Positions 6,878 through 15,411 of a stretch of DNA of 35,781 nucleotides are shown in pieces. Below the pieces are notes generated by a model. The model did not search any database and was not told the DNA's origin. It saw only the letters and a list, made by a program, of their open reading frames with translations. Position 1 is the stretch's first letter, and each line of letters begins with the position of its first letter. The translations under genes and the position numbers were made by a program. Source of the stretch: UBA2336 sp964538575 (GTDB lineage Bacteria; Bacteroidota; Bacteroidia; Cytophagales; Cyclobacteriaceae); contig CAZIGG010000021.1 in NCBI GenBank assembly GCA_964538575.1, positions 1 to 35,781 of the forward strand. Reading direction: 5' to 3'.

Positions 6878-8799
6878 ACAGCAAATTGAATACTGATACT
6901 TGTTCCGGAACCGGCTTCAGTTTCTACGTCAATTTTGCCATTCAGCATAGAAATCCTTGAAAAGATATTCTTCCAGCCCAACCCGGTGCTTTTTGCAATT
7001 AATTCCTTTGCAAAGCCTACCCCGTTGTCGGATACGGAAAGAAACATGGAGGATTCGCTTCTCACAATCTTTACGGTGATCGTGTCGGCTTTTGAATGCC
7101 TGATCATGTTATTGATAATTTCCTGGACTATCCGGTACACCGCGATTTCAGTTGAAGGCTGAAGACGTTCTTCGAGGCCGGTTACATTCAGGTTGATCCG
7201 CAACAGGTTTGATTCATTGATTTTCAAAAAAAGGTCGTGCAGGGCAGCGCCTAAACCAATTTGTGTTAAGGTTGCGGGCATGAGGTTATGCGAAATAGTT
7301 CTTACCTCGCGGGCAGCTTCATCCAGAATTTGCATGGAATTGCTCAGCATTTTACCGGTTTCAGCAGCCGTTGGCTGATCGATAGCAGATAAGGTAAGCT
7401 TGGCCGTTGATAGCAATTGTCCGATGCCATCGTGAAGATCCTTTGCCACCCGGCTGCGTTCGTTCTCTTCAGCTTCCAGCACCGCAGCAAACCTAAGGCG
7501 TTGAGATTCCTCACGCTCTTTAATGTGTAATAAGCGCTGCTTGTAACGCGAGCGTTTGTAGAATAAATAAATCAATCCCCCCAGAAAAATAAATCCTCCA
7601 ACGATTGCGAAAATCAGTGTTCGTGACCGCTGAAGCTCCAGGTCTTTAACTTTTGATTCGGATTCCAGAAGTGCAATCTGCTGCTGCTTTCGCTCCGATT
7701 CGTATTGAACTTCAAGGTCATAAACAATTTTCGCACGTGCAGAACTCATGGCGGAGTCTTTTACGGCCACATACTGTTTCAGATAATCTACAGCATCCTT
7801 AAAATCCTTATTCTTCTCGCTCATTTGATAGGCCTCGTAATACGTATCCATGAGTTTTTCAGTTTTTCCGCTGAGAATGGAGTAATGAACGGCAGAGTCG
7901 CGGTACATCCTTGCTTTTTCGGGCCGGCCCAGGTCCCAGTTAACTCCGCTCAGGTTATTATAAACCGTTGCCAGGTCATATTCATTATTATATTCCCCCA
8001 TCTGTGCAACGTGGGTTTCAAGCGCTTTAACAAAGTACGTTTCGGCTTTGGCAAACATTTTTTTCTTCCGGTAGGTATTGCCGATGTTGTTGTTTGTGGT
8101 GGCGAGGTTATCCTTGTCATCGCCAGCATGGTTAAGATTATTAAAGTGGTATTCTAACGCTTTATCCGGTTGATTGCTGTCATCATAGCTAATGGCTGCT
8201 GCATTGGTCGCGATCCAGATTGCCTGCTGATTTTTATTTTTAAGAGAATTTAAAATTTTTAAAGCATCGAGTGCATACCGAAGTCCAAGGTTGTAATCCT
8301 GCAGGTCATTATGGTACATCAGTGAAAGACTTGTATAATTATGCGCAATCATCAGGCTGTCGTTCGCCTGAACAAAATACCTGGTTGACCGCTGGTAGTA
8401 ATGAATAGATTCAACGGTTTTGTTCGACATACTATAATGTACCCCCATTACCCGGGTTACATAGCCAGCCCAGGTCGGATTTTTTGCTTTCTCAAAGTAC
8501 TTTATTGCTGTATCCGCCCATTGTTTCGATCGGGCAAAATCCACTTCCAGGTTCGCATAGCAAATTATAAATGCCCCGCGGCCCTGACTATTCGCTTGGC
8601 GCGCACGCTTAGCAGCCTGAAATGCCAGCAAGCCTAATGAATCGGCAACCGCTGGAGCTGAGAAAGATTTTTCACCTGCAGCAATGTATAACGCAGCTTT
8701 TACTGAATCGGGTTTTGATTGAATGCCGGTCAGCAGTGTATCTTGTTGAGCAGCTTTTTCCTGAGCAAAAAAAGTAAGCGCTACCAGCAGCAAATGCAT
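6874..8799 (-). CDS. TPR-containing sensor histidine kinase (HisKA_3 type)
   Basis: 641 residues. A short hydrophobic N-terminus suggests export of the sensor region. Residues ~85-345 are TPR repeats (for example TTNNNIGNTYRKKKMFAKAE). A transmembrane helix lies at ~394-413, followed by a coiled coil. The dimerisation/phosphoacceptor motif EERxRxAKDLHDGIGQ-type has His456. The ATPase domain carries the N box near 563 (IINNMIRHSKA), DNGVGF at 591 and GLGWKNI at 607. This is the NarL-partner kinase class, matching the LuxR-type regulator that overlaps its end. An in-frame stop closely upstream supports the ATG at 8799. The signal is unknown; TPRs suggest a protein or peptide ligand. Confidence 0.93.
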   Translation of the reverse strand: MHLLLVALTFFAQEKAAQQDTLLTGIQSKPDSVKAALYIAAGEKSFSAPAVADSLGLLAFQAAKRARQANSQGRGAFIICYANLEVDFARSKQWADTAIKYFEKAKNPTWAGYVTRVMGVHYSMSNKTVESIHYYQRSTRYFVQANDSLMIAHNYTSLSLMYHNDLQDYNLGLRYALDALKILNSLKNKNQQAIWIATNAAAISYDDSNQPDKALEYHFNNLNHAGDDKDNLATTNNNIGNTYRKKKMFAKAETYFVKALETHVAQMGEYNNEYDLATVYNNLSGVNWDLGRPEKARMYRDSAVHYSILSGKTEKLMDTYYEAYQMSEKNKDFKDAVDYLKQYVAVKDSAMSSARAKIVYDLEVQYESERKQQQIALLESESKVKDLELQRSRTLIFAIVGGFIFLGGLIYLFYKRSRYKQRLLHIKEREESQRLRFAAVLEAEENERSRVAKDLHDGIGQLLSTAKLTLSAIDQPTAAETGKMLSNSMQILDEAAREVRTISHNLMPATLTQIGLGAALHDLFLKINESNLLRINLNVTGLEERLQPSTEIAVYRIVQEIINNMIRHSKADTITVKIVRSESSMFLSVSDNGVGFAKELIAKSTGLGWKNIFSRISMLNGKIDVETEAGSGTSISIQFAV

Positions 8800-8879
8800 A
8801 CCCGGATCGGATTAGGTTGATGTTAAAGATAGGAATTTGGTATATCATCTGTTGATTTTCGGTTTAAATTTATCGGTAG

Positions 8880-9098
8880 AATCGAAACATTGGTCTTGGT
8901 AAAAAGCTGACGCAGCTTTACATCGGGTTCCTGAAACAGTCCGGCTATACTTCTTCTTACCTGTGGACAACCGATGAACTCCCTGCCGCAGCATCACTAT
9001 ACATCCGGTTTGGATTTACGCTTACGGAAGAAAAACCTTCAACTGCTTTTGGCAAACCGGTAAAAGAGCAGCGGTACGATTTGGTTGTTGGGAAATAA
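8880..9098 (+). pseudogene. Remnant of a GNAT acetyltransferase (C-terminal part only)
   Basis: The 331-bp space between the kinase and permease genes is mostly filled by an open frame that starts right after a TAG at 8877-8879 and ends with TAA at 9096-9098, with no usable start codon. Its translation holds NIGLGKKLTQLYIGFLKQSG, then SSYLWTTDELPAAASLYIRF and TAFGKPVKEQRYDLVV. This is the acetyl-CoA-binding helix (GLGKKL) and C-terminus of the GNAT domain seen in MarR-GNAT fusion proteins. The N-terminal GNAT half and any MarR part are missing, so it is a decayed fragment. The rest of the gap (8800-8879, 9099-9129) shows nothing else clear. Confidence 0.7.
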
Positions 9099-9129
9099 GC
9101 CTTATCTATGCAGCTCTTAAATCTTCAGC

Positions 9130-10437
9130 GTGAGTCAGCAAAAGAACGAACTTAAAAAAGTATTGGGTGCCGGCTTCGGCATTGCCGTATTGGTGGGCGG
9201 AACAATTGGTGTTGGTATTTTACGCACACCCGGCATCATTGCCGGGCTGATCGATAATTACTGGCTGATCATTTTCGCCTGGCTTTTTGTTGGCGGATAT
9301 GTTCTGCTTGCAGCCGGCCTGTTTGCCGAAATGGCAACCATGATGCCTAAAGCAGGCGGACCTTACAACTATGTAAAACGCGCGTTCGGAGATTACGCAG
9401 GCTTTATTTCAGGCTGGTTTGATTATCTGCTTAACTCGATTGCCCCGGCCTACTTCTGCATTGTAACCGGTGAATATTTATCGCTGCTTTTTCCTTCCCT
9501 TGCGGGTTATGAAATGATGATGGGGCTTGGCTTCCTTATCCTGTTTATGCTGTTTCATTTGAGCGGGGTTAAAAGCGGAAGCATTGCGCAGCAAGTAACC
9601 AGCGTGATCAAAGTAGTGTTCTTTATTGCGCTTGTGGTTGCATGTTTTGTGATTGATACCGGGGATATCCCTGCCGCTAAAGCAGAAAAACTGACAGAAG
9701 GAACAAGCATCCTCGCATTTCTTACCGCGCTTCAATTAATCATGGGCGCGTACAACGGCTGGTGGTCGGGTTGTTTCTTTGCCGAAGAAGATGTTGATCC
9801 TTCCAAGAACATTCCCAGGTCGTTGTTTACGGGTGTGATCATGGTTATTGTGATTTATGTTTTGCTGAACATGGCCTTTATGCACGTAATCCCGCCAGGC
9901 GCGCTGGCCAATTCACCTTTGGCCGCATCGGATGTGGCTCGGGTTGTGTTTGGAGATGCCGGCTCCAGGCTGGTTATTTTGATTGCCATTGTTTCGATTC
10001 TCAGCATTTTAAATGCATACATGATGATTCCCGCCCGGATTATGTTCGGGCTAAGCCGAGATCGTTTTTTTATCAAACAGGGAACATACATTAACAAGGG
10101 CGGCACTCCGGTTGTTTCCCTGCTGATCACAACAGCCTTTAGTTTTGTGCTGATTATTGTAGGTTCGTTCCAGCAATTATTTGCCTTAGCCGGATTCATG
10201 TCGCTCGTAGTAACCGGACTTGCGTTTGCTGCGCACATCAAACTGAGAAGATCAGAACCTGATGCGCCCAGGCCGTACCGGGCATGGGGTTACCCGGTAA
10301 CGCCCATTATTGTTTTGATTGCCACGTTAGCAATGTTCGCAGGGTTTGCAAAAAGCGATCAGTTTAATTTTCTGATTGTGATTGGCGTTGGGGTGATTTC
10401 CTATCCGGCTTTTAAGTTGATAACCAAGAATGCATAG
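9130..10437 (+). CDS. APC family amino acid permease
   Basis: 435 residues with about twelve transmembrane helices. The N-terminal motif VGGTIGVGILRTPG is the unwound TM1 substrate-binding segment of the APC superfamily, and PKAGGPYNYVKRAFGDYAGF follows in TM2-3. It imports or exchanges amino acids across the inner membrane; specificity cannot be assigned. The start is GTG at 9130; an in-frame stop at 9118-9120 leaves no ATG before the conserved region. The C-terminal RRSEPDAPRPYRAWGYP loop before TM11 is also typical of the family. Confidence 0.9.
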   Translation: MSQQKNELKKVLGAGFGIAVLVGGTIGVGILRTPGIIAGLIDNYWLIIFAWLFVGGYVLLAAGLFAEMATMMPKAGGPYNYVKRAFGDYAGFISGWFDYLLNSIAPAYFCIVTGEYLSLLFPSLAGYEMMMGLGFLILFMLFHLSGVKSGSIAQQVTSVIKVVFFIALVVACFVIDTGDIPAAKAEKLTEGTSILAFLTALQLIMGAYNGWWSGCFFAEEDVDPSKNIPRSLFTGVIMVIVIYVLLNMAFMHVIPPGALANSPLAASDVARVVFGDAGSRLVILIAIVSILSILNAYMMIPARIMFGLSRDRFFIKQGTYINKGGTPVVSLLITTAFSFVLIIVGSFQQLFALAGFMSLVVTGLAFAAHIKLRRSEPDAPRPYRAWGYPVTPIIVLIATLAMFAGFAKSDQFNFLIVIGVGVISYPAFKLITKNA

Positions 10438-10460
10438 ACATTAACGCTAGTGTGTCGTTT

Positions 10461-10874
10461 TTATTTGTTCATTTCGTGTTCAACTGAGTTATAATCCGCT
10501 GCTAAATATTTATCCAGAAGTTTATAAGCTTCTTCTTTGGAAAATCTCTTGTCAATAACTTCAAGTTTCTCTTTTTCTCCCATTAAACCAAAGAATACTT
10601 TTTTCATTTTTGGTCGATTATACCAGACTGAAAAGGAGAAATTCTCTGGTTCCCCCTCAGCTGTCAAACAAAAGCTGTGATTATCGTTTTGATTTGTGAA
10701 ATCAATTGATGGGTTGTAATTAACTTGATCATAGGATATAGTCTTTAATTTTTGCAGTTCGGATTCCCATGCATATTTTAAAGCTATATGTTTTACTTGT
10801 TCTGCTGATAAAATTTCTTCTGGATATTCTATTTCGGCCTTGTCAGGATAGCAAATTGAGCATTTGTAACTCAT
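10461..10874 (-). CDS. Hypothetical protein, AT-rich, with N-terminal CxxC
   Basis: 137 residues from the ATG at 10874 (MSYKCSICYPD); a longer start at 10913 is possible but adds a less convincing leader. The protein is acidic and soluble, with a CxxC at residues 5-8 that might bind zinc, several aromatic beta-strand-like stretches (NFSFSVWYNR, KKVFFGLM) and a helical C-terminus. I recognise no family. It is visibly richer in A+T than the flanking permease and paaN genes, which suggests separate acquisition. An immunity-like or accessory protein is possible but unsupported. Confidence 0.6.
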   Translation of the reverse strand: MSYKCSICYPDKAEIEYPEEILSAEQVKHIALKYAWESELQKLKTISYDQVNYNPSIDFTNQNDNHSFCLTAEGEPENFSFSVWYNRPKMKKVFFGLMGEKEKLEVIDKRFSKEEAYKLLDKYLAADYNSVEHEMNK

Positions 10875-10927
10875 GTTATTATTGAAATCTATTGATTTAA
10901 ATGAAACACACACTTGAATATAGTTAA

Positions 10928-12595
10928 CTACACCACCGGCTCACGATGCCCCACCCACGTAAAGCGCCTGGTCACGTATTCCGGATTGGTAAACGATGCA
11001 TTGCCTGACGGGTTTCCACCCGTAACATGGAAGTCCGAAAACGCTGCATTCTGGTTCATGTAAATGCCGCCCGTGAGATTGAACGAAACCGGTGTAGCGG
11101 CAAGCGCCATTTCATCGGCAATTTTTTCTTTTACTCCGGGGTCTGTTGTATACGCCCCGCACGAAATCGCACCGTGCTGCATCGCCATCTCCTGCGCAAG
11201 CTGAATGGACTGATCCGTATTTTTGGTTTTGATCAGCAGCACAATGGGCCCGAATAACTCTTTACTGAAAATATCTTTCTTCGAAGCATCAACTTCAATA
11301 ATCACCGGAGTAGCTACCCGTGCATTTTTAAACATCGGGTTCTCAAACGTGCGCGACTTCAGCCACACTTTTCCGGGGAGCTTTTCTGCTTCCAAAACCC
11401 GCTCATTAGTTTTTTTGTTTTGTACTGCACCCAATACAAACGGACCCGCTTTCGGGTTATCAATTAAACCGTTGATATTATCCGCCAGCTTTTGCGCAAA
11501 CTCATCGAAGCTTACTGTTCCGCCCGGAGTCGGAATTCCGCCTTCCGGGATATAAAAATTCTGCGGAGCAGTACACATCTGGCCACTATATAAGTTGACA
11601 GAGAATGCCAGGTTAGCCGCAGTTTTATCCACGTCCGTTGTTGAGTCGAGAATCACCGAGTTCACGCCCGTTTTCTCGGTAAACACAGTTTTGCCCGGAA
11701 GCGCTTCGAGATAGCTTCCAAAAGCCGAGTTTCCGGTAAAATCGATCAGCTTCACATCTTTGTGCTCAGCAAGCTCTTTGGTGATCATTTTATCATACGT
11801 ATCCACGGCTAACTGGCAAATGTTCGGATCGTAATTGTTCTCAGCCAATACTTTCTGAATTTCAGCAACCACAATCGCAATCGGCAGTATCGCACCCGGA
11901 TGCGGCTTAACAATTACCGGATTCCCGGTAATCAGGCTCCCGTAAATTCCGGTAACGGAATTCCAGGTCGGGAATGTTGAGCAGCCGATCACAACCGAAA
12001 TTCCTTTCGGCACGGCACGCCACTCTTTATTTAGCTGAATGTTAAACTTACCCATCGGCTTATCCCACAGCACACCGGAAGACGGAAAGCGTTTAAGCTC
12101 TTCATACCCTGCAGCAATGGCTTCAAGCGCACGGTCAGCCGCATGCGGGCCGGAAGCCTGGAACGCCATCATATAACCCTGCCCGGTCGTGTGCATGGTC
12201 GCGTACGCGATCTCAAAAAATCTTCCTTTCACCCGATCAAGCGACTCCATCAAAATGGCAGCCCGATCTTCAACACTCACCTTACGCCAGATATGAAAGG
12301 CAGCTTTTGCATTATTAATAAGTGCGGTGACCGAAAATGTCGGATATAAAATTTTCAATGCCTCCTGCAAGTAAGGCGATTCCTCCTGGCCAGCCCAGCC
12401 TTCTGCATTGGTTTGCTTCAGCTCAGAGAATTTATTTCCTAATGTCGCTTTGAATTTAGCCTGTCCGTCTGCATCAGCGGTTTCACCATAGATTGCAGGA
12501 GCAGGATGCTCCGGGAAGGCAGCATAAAATTTGCGGCTATGCAAGGCATCAATTGCTTTGCTAAGGTTGGCATTATGTTTTTCAAAAAGGCTCAT
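10928..12595 (-). CDS. paaN: Aldehyde dehydrogenase, PaaN type (phenylacetic acid degradation)
   Basis: 555 residues, the length of the PaaN2 branch that lacks the MaoC hydratase domain. It is an aldehyde dehydrogenase fold: cofactor region ISVVIGCSTFPTWNS (~199-213), NPVIVKPHPGA (~225), acidic residue Glu307 in TEKTGVNSVIL and catalytic Cys341 in SGQMCTAPQ. PaaN-type enzymes are associated with oxidation of the ring-opened semialdehyde in phenylacetate catabolism. No other paa genes lie nearby, so the pathway role is inferred from family only. It starts 8 bp after the DUF2442 gene and seems to be the last gene of that tightly packed run. Confidence 0.85.
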   Translation of the reverse strand: MSLFEKHNANLSKAIDALHSRKFYAAFPEHPAPAIYGETADADGQAKFKATLGNKFSELKQTNAEGWAGQEESPYLQEALKILYPTFSVTALINNAKAAFHIWRKVSVEDRAAILMESLDRVKGRFFEIAYATMHTTGQGYMMAFQASGPHAADRALEAIAAGYEELKRFPSSGVLWDKPMGKFNIQLNKEWRAVPKGISVVIGCSTFPTWNSVTGIYGSLITGNPVIVKPHPGAILPIAIVVAEIQKVLAENNYDPNICQLAVDTYDKMITKELAEHKDVKLIDFTGNSAFGSYLEALPGKTVFTEKTGVNSVILDSTTDVDKTAANLAFSVNLYSGQMCTAPQNFYIPEGGIPTPGGTVSFDEFAQKLADNINGLIDNPKAGPFVLGAVQNKKTNERVLEAEKLPGKVWLKSRTFENPMFKNARVATPVIIEVDASKKDIFSKELFGPIVLLIKTKNTDQSIQLAQEMAMQHGAISCGAYTTDPGVKEKIADEMALAATPVSFNLTGGIYMNQNAAFSDFHVTGGNPSGNASFTNPEYVTRRFTWVGHREPVV

Positions 12596-12603
12596 GTTCA
12601 GTA

Positions 12604-12975
12604 TTAAATTGAAAAAGGCTTATCTACAAATAGTAATTCATACTCCAAAAATCCTTTCAGGCTCAGATCATAATCCAGCGCGGACCAATGAATACCTGTA
12701 CCTTCAACCAAAAAATCGGTTAGCTGATCGATGGTTGCATTATGTAAATCACGGAAGTCTGATATCTTTCTTTTAATGATTTTTCTATTGCTCAAAACAA
12801 TAATCATCAAATCAAATGGCGGATCAAGATACACATTTCTAATGCGCAAGCCTTCTTTAAAGATGATACGATCTAATTCATCTTTACCCGCATAATAATT
12901 AACAACATCCTCTTCTACCCTGCTTTCGAGCGATTGCAGAAATTCTGTTGTGGTTTTGCTAATGGAAGGTTTCAT
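12604..12975 (-). CDS. DUF2442 domain protein
   Basis: 123 residues. The C-terminal half matches DUF2442: SNRKIIKRKISDF, then the hallmark GIHWSALDYDLSLKGFLE. The N-terminal ~45 residues are an extra helical region. It overlaps the DUF4160 gene by 17 nt (12959-12975), a coupling commonly seen for these two small families, which are often discussed as possible toxin-antitoxin-like pairs. The biochemical function is unknown. Confidence 0.75.
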   Translation of the reverse strand: MKPSISKTTTEFLQSLESRVEEDVVNYYAGKDELDRIIFKEGLRIRNVYLDPPFDLMIIVLSNRKIIKRKISDFRDLHNATIDQLTDFLVEGTGIHWSALDYDLSLKGFLEYELLFVDKPFSI

Positions 12976-13192
12976 ACCATTTTTGAATTAAGTGGTCATA
13001 ATGTGTAATCGCAATATCCAATATCTCTTTCAATTCTTTTACCTTAAATCCCTGATTACTGACTAACTCAATTTCCGGTACAAGTATTAACTTCGCTTTT
13101 GCTCCACCCCTTGAAACATGAACATGTACCGGTAAATGTTCGTTCATGTAAAAGAAAAACCTAAATCCGTTTACCAGGAGGACGGTCGGCAT
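12959..13192 (-). CDS. DUF4160 domain protein
   Basis: 77 residues. The sequence GFRFFFYMNEHLPVHVHVSRGGAKAKL is typical of DUF4160, which carries a conserved His-x-Pro-x-His-x-His pattern (HLPVHVHV). The histidine cluster suggests metal or nucleic-acid chemistry, but no activity is established from the sequence. It starts 2 bp after the stop of the DUF4197 lipoprotein gene and overlaps DUF2442, so the three are probably one transcript. Confidence 0.8.
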   Translation of the reverse strand: MPTVLLVNGFRFFFYMNEHLPVHVHVSRGGAKAKLILVPEIELVSNQGFKVKELKEILDIAITHYDHLIQKWYETFH

Positions 13193-13194
13193 AA

Positions 13195-13911
13195 TTACTT
13201 GTTATACCCAAACACCTTTTTCAGCAACTCCGTAGTCCGCGCAACCGGATCCTGCCGGATATTCTTTTCTTCTTTGGCAATCATTACAAATAACCCTTCA
13301 ATGGCTTTGTCTGTTGCATAATCATCCAGGTCGGGATTAACTTTATCTACTAATGGAATCTGGTTATAGCGGGTTACAAGCTCACCGTAATACCTGGTAG
13401 CATTTACTTTGTTTAACGAGTTCTGAATTACAGGTTTAAATTTTTCTTTCAGCAACCCCGAGGTTGTTTTCTTTAAGTATTCCGTTGCTGCATTTTCTTC
13501 TCCTTTTAAGATTGCCCATGCATCCTGAATGGTCATGGACTTAATCGCTGCGATAAAAATCGGCTTGGCTTCTTTGGCCGCATCTTCCGCGCCACGGTTT
13601 AAGGTCAGCACAAAATTATCAACCTGGCTTCCAAAGCCGATCTTGCGCAGTGCGTCCTCCACTTTCTTTACTTCCGGTGGGAACGGAATTTTTATTTCAG
13701 AATTTTTAAAATAGCCATCCGTAACGGAAACCAGATCCGAACCCGTTGAAACGCCTTTCACCAATGCTTCTTTCAGTCCTTCCGCAACTTCGGCTGTTGT
13801 TAGCGGTTTCTCGCTGCCAATTGTTTTGTTAACGTCTCCTATTGCCTGGTTGATCTGCGCTGAAGTACAGCTCGTAAGCACCAACACCATAATCCACTGA
13901 ATTTTACGCAT
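13195..13911 (-). CDS. DUF4197 lipoprotein
   Basis: 238 residues with a lipoprotein signal: MRKIQWIMVLVLTSC, lipobox Leu12-Thr-Ser-Cys15. The mature part is helical and matches DUF4197: GLKEALVKGVSTGSDLVS, KIPFPPEVKKVEDALRKIGFG, RGAEDAAKEAKPIF, and ATDKAIEGLFVMIAKEEKNIR near the end. The protein should sit in the outer or inner membrane facing the periplasm. Function unknown. It is the first gene of the run continuing into DUF4160, DUF2442 and paaN. Confidence 0.88.
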   Translation of the reverse strand: MRKIQWIMVLVLTSCTSAQINQAIGDVNKTIGSEKPLTTAEVAEGLKEALVKGVSTGSDLVSVTDGYFKNSEIKIPFPPEVKKVEDALRKIGFGSQVDNFVLTLNRGAEDAAKEAKPIFIAAIKSMTIQDAWAILKGEENAATEYLKKTTSGLLKEKFKPVIQNSLNKVNATRYYGELVTRYNQIPLVDKVNPDLDDYATDKAIEGLFVMIAKEEKNIRQDPVARTTELLKKVFGYNK

Positions 13912-14050
13912 AAAATCGTTTGAAATCAGGGCTAAATTATGCGAAGGGTTTTCAAAATCCTATTGAATTTCTGACGGGCTGTTAAACACTTCGAACCAGC
14001 ATTTCCTGACTGATTTCGGTTTATGTTGATTTTGCTGATATTTACCTGCT

Positions 14051-14058
14051 TTATTTTG
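14051..14058 (+). promoter_or_regulatory. Promoter-like TTATTTTG before cinA
   Basis: TTATTTTG at 14051-14058 differs from TAnnTTTG by one base and ends 5 nt before the cinA ATG at 14064. A TTTTG 16 nt upstream could act as a -33 element, though the spacing is short. Same geometry as the boxes before padR, folA and the gene at 4467. Confidence 0.3.
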
Positions 14059-14063
14059 CAACG

Positions 14064-15332
14064 ATGAAAAAAACCCTGGCTGAGCTGCTCACCATTGGTG
14101 ATGAAATTTTATACGGACAGATTGTTGACACCAATTCGCAGTGGATGAGCGCTGAGCTGGATAAAATCGGCATTAAGGTTATCCGTATAACAACCGTTGG
14201 CGACCGGGAAGATGAAATTCTTACCGCCTTCGCGGAAGCCGAAAAACGTGCCGACATTATTCTGATCACAGGCGGCCTCGGCCCTACCAACGATGATTTG
14301 ACGAAAGACTGCCTCGCAAGATATTTTAACTGCGGACTGGAAATGAATGCAGATGCACTGGCGGAGGTAACCGAATTCTTTAAAAGCAGGGGCCGTGAAT
14401 TAACGGAGATCAACCGCCAGCAGGCGATGCTGCCCGCGGCATGTGAAAAGATCACCAATGAAATCGGCACAGCACCGGGAATGTGGTTTACTAAAAACGC
14501 CCGCTTGCCGGACGGGCAGGGAAAAGTTTTCATGTCGATGCCGGGCGTGCCGCACGAGATGAAATTGATGATGACCAATCATGTTATTCCAAAATTGAGA
14601 GCGGCTTATAAAACACCGGTCATTTACCATAAAATTATCCGTACCATTGGCATCGGTGAATCATTCTTAGCCGAAAAAATTGCCGACTGGGAAAACGCTT
14701 TACCGGAGCACATCAGGCTTGCATACCTGCCCAGTTTAGGAGAAGTTAAACTTCGTCTCACGGGCTTTGGAGATTCGCATGAAGCATTAGAAAAAGAAAT
14801 CAACGGGTTAACCACCGCACTCGAGGGCATAGCCGGTCAGTATATTTTTGGATATGGTGATGAGAACATTGAATTCGTTATCGGAAAGATGCTGATGGAT
14901 AGAAACCTGACACTTTCCATTGCCGAAAGCTGTACGGGTGGATACCTGTCGCACATGATTACCAGCATTCCCGGCAGCTCGGGATATTTTTTAGGAAGCA
15001 TGGTTCCGTATGACTATCAGATTAAAATGCGGCAACTGGGTGTAAAGCCGGAAACACTTGAAAAATACGGAGCCGTAAGCGAGCCAACCATCAATGAAAT
15101 GGCCAACATTGTTCGCGCAAAATTCAATACCGATATCGGTGTTGCCACCAGCGGGATTGCAGGCCCCGGAGGCGCTACTCCCGACAAACCTGTCGGAACC
15201 GTCTGGATAGCATACTCCGATAAACATCAAACCATTACAAAAAAACTGCAGCTTTCAAAAGACCGCATGATCAACATTCGCCTGGCCTCGGTTGCGGTGC
15301 TGAATTTAATCCGTTTGAGTTTGCCAAAATAG
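14064..15332 (+). CDS. cinA: CinA family nicotinamide-nucleotide amidohydrolase
   Basis: 422 residues. N-terminal MoCF/COG1058 domain (1-~170): ELLTIGDEILYGQIVDTNS, ITGGLGPTNDDLT (68-80), MPGVPHEMK (159-167). Middle linker domain, then C-terminal NMN deamidase domain from ~270: SIAESCTGGYLSHMITSIPGSS (285-306) and TSGIAGPGGATPDKPVGTVWIA. The protein acts in pyridine nucleotide recycling (NMN deamidation, ADP-ribose hydrolysis). Odd feature: residues ~145-152 (NARLPDGQ) are an insertion before the conserved GKVFMSMPGVPHE and are encoded by a GC-rich palindromic segment; see separate entry. Confidence 0.93.
   Translation: MKKTLAELLTIGDEILYGQIVDTNSQWMSAELDKIGIKVIRITTVGDREDEILTAFAEAEKRADIILITGGLGPTNDDLTKDCLARYFNCGLEMNADALAEVTEFFKSRGRELTEINRQQAMLPAACEKITNEIGTAPGMWFTKNARLPDGQGKVFMSMPGVPHEMKLMMTNHVIPKLRAAYKTPVIYHKIIRTIGIGESFLAEKIADWENALPEHIRLAYLPSLGEVKLRLTGFGDSHEALEKEINGLTTALEGIAGQYIFGYGDENIEFVIGKMLMDRNLTLSIAESCTGGYLSHMITSIPGSSGYFLGSMVPYDYQIKMRQLGVKPETLEKYGAVSEPTINEMANIVRAKFNTDIGVATSGIAGPGGATPDKPVGTVWIAYSDKHQTITKKLQLSKDRMINIRLASVAVLNLIRLSLPK
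14499..14520. repeat. GC-rich palindromic insertion inside cinA, in frame
   Basis: GCCCG (14499-14503) and CGGGC (14513-14517) pair, with an alternative TGCC/GGCA fold, in a segment reading CGCTTGCCGGACGGGCAGG. It encodes ARLPDGQ between GMWFTK and GKVFMSMPG, where CinA proteins usually have only a short acidic or glycine turn. From memory, CCTGCCGG(N)CAGG-type palindromes are dispersed in many Bacteroidota genomes; this cannot be verified here. Confidence 0.55.
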
Positions 15333-15411
15333 GCAGCGGCAAACGTTGGAAGATTCGTTAGGCTTACCCCTTAAAAATGCTAATTTTACCCTCCGAAAAC
15401 GTTAGAATTCT

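Noticed and set aside
7705..8157. 150-codon open frame on the plus strand inside the TPR kinase gene
   Set aside because: The opposite strand has a complete, well-matched kinase with TPR repeats and this frame has no domain.
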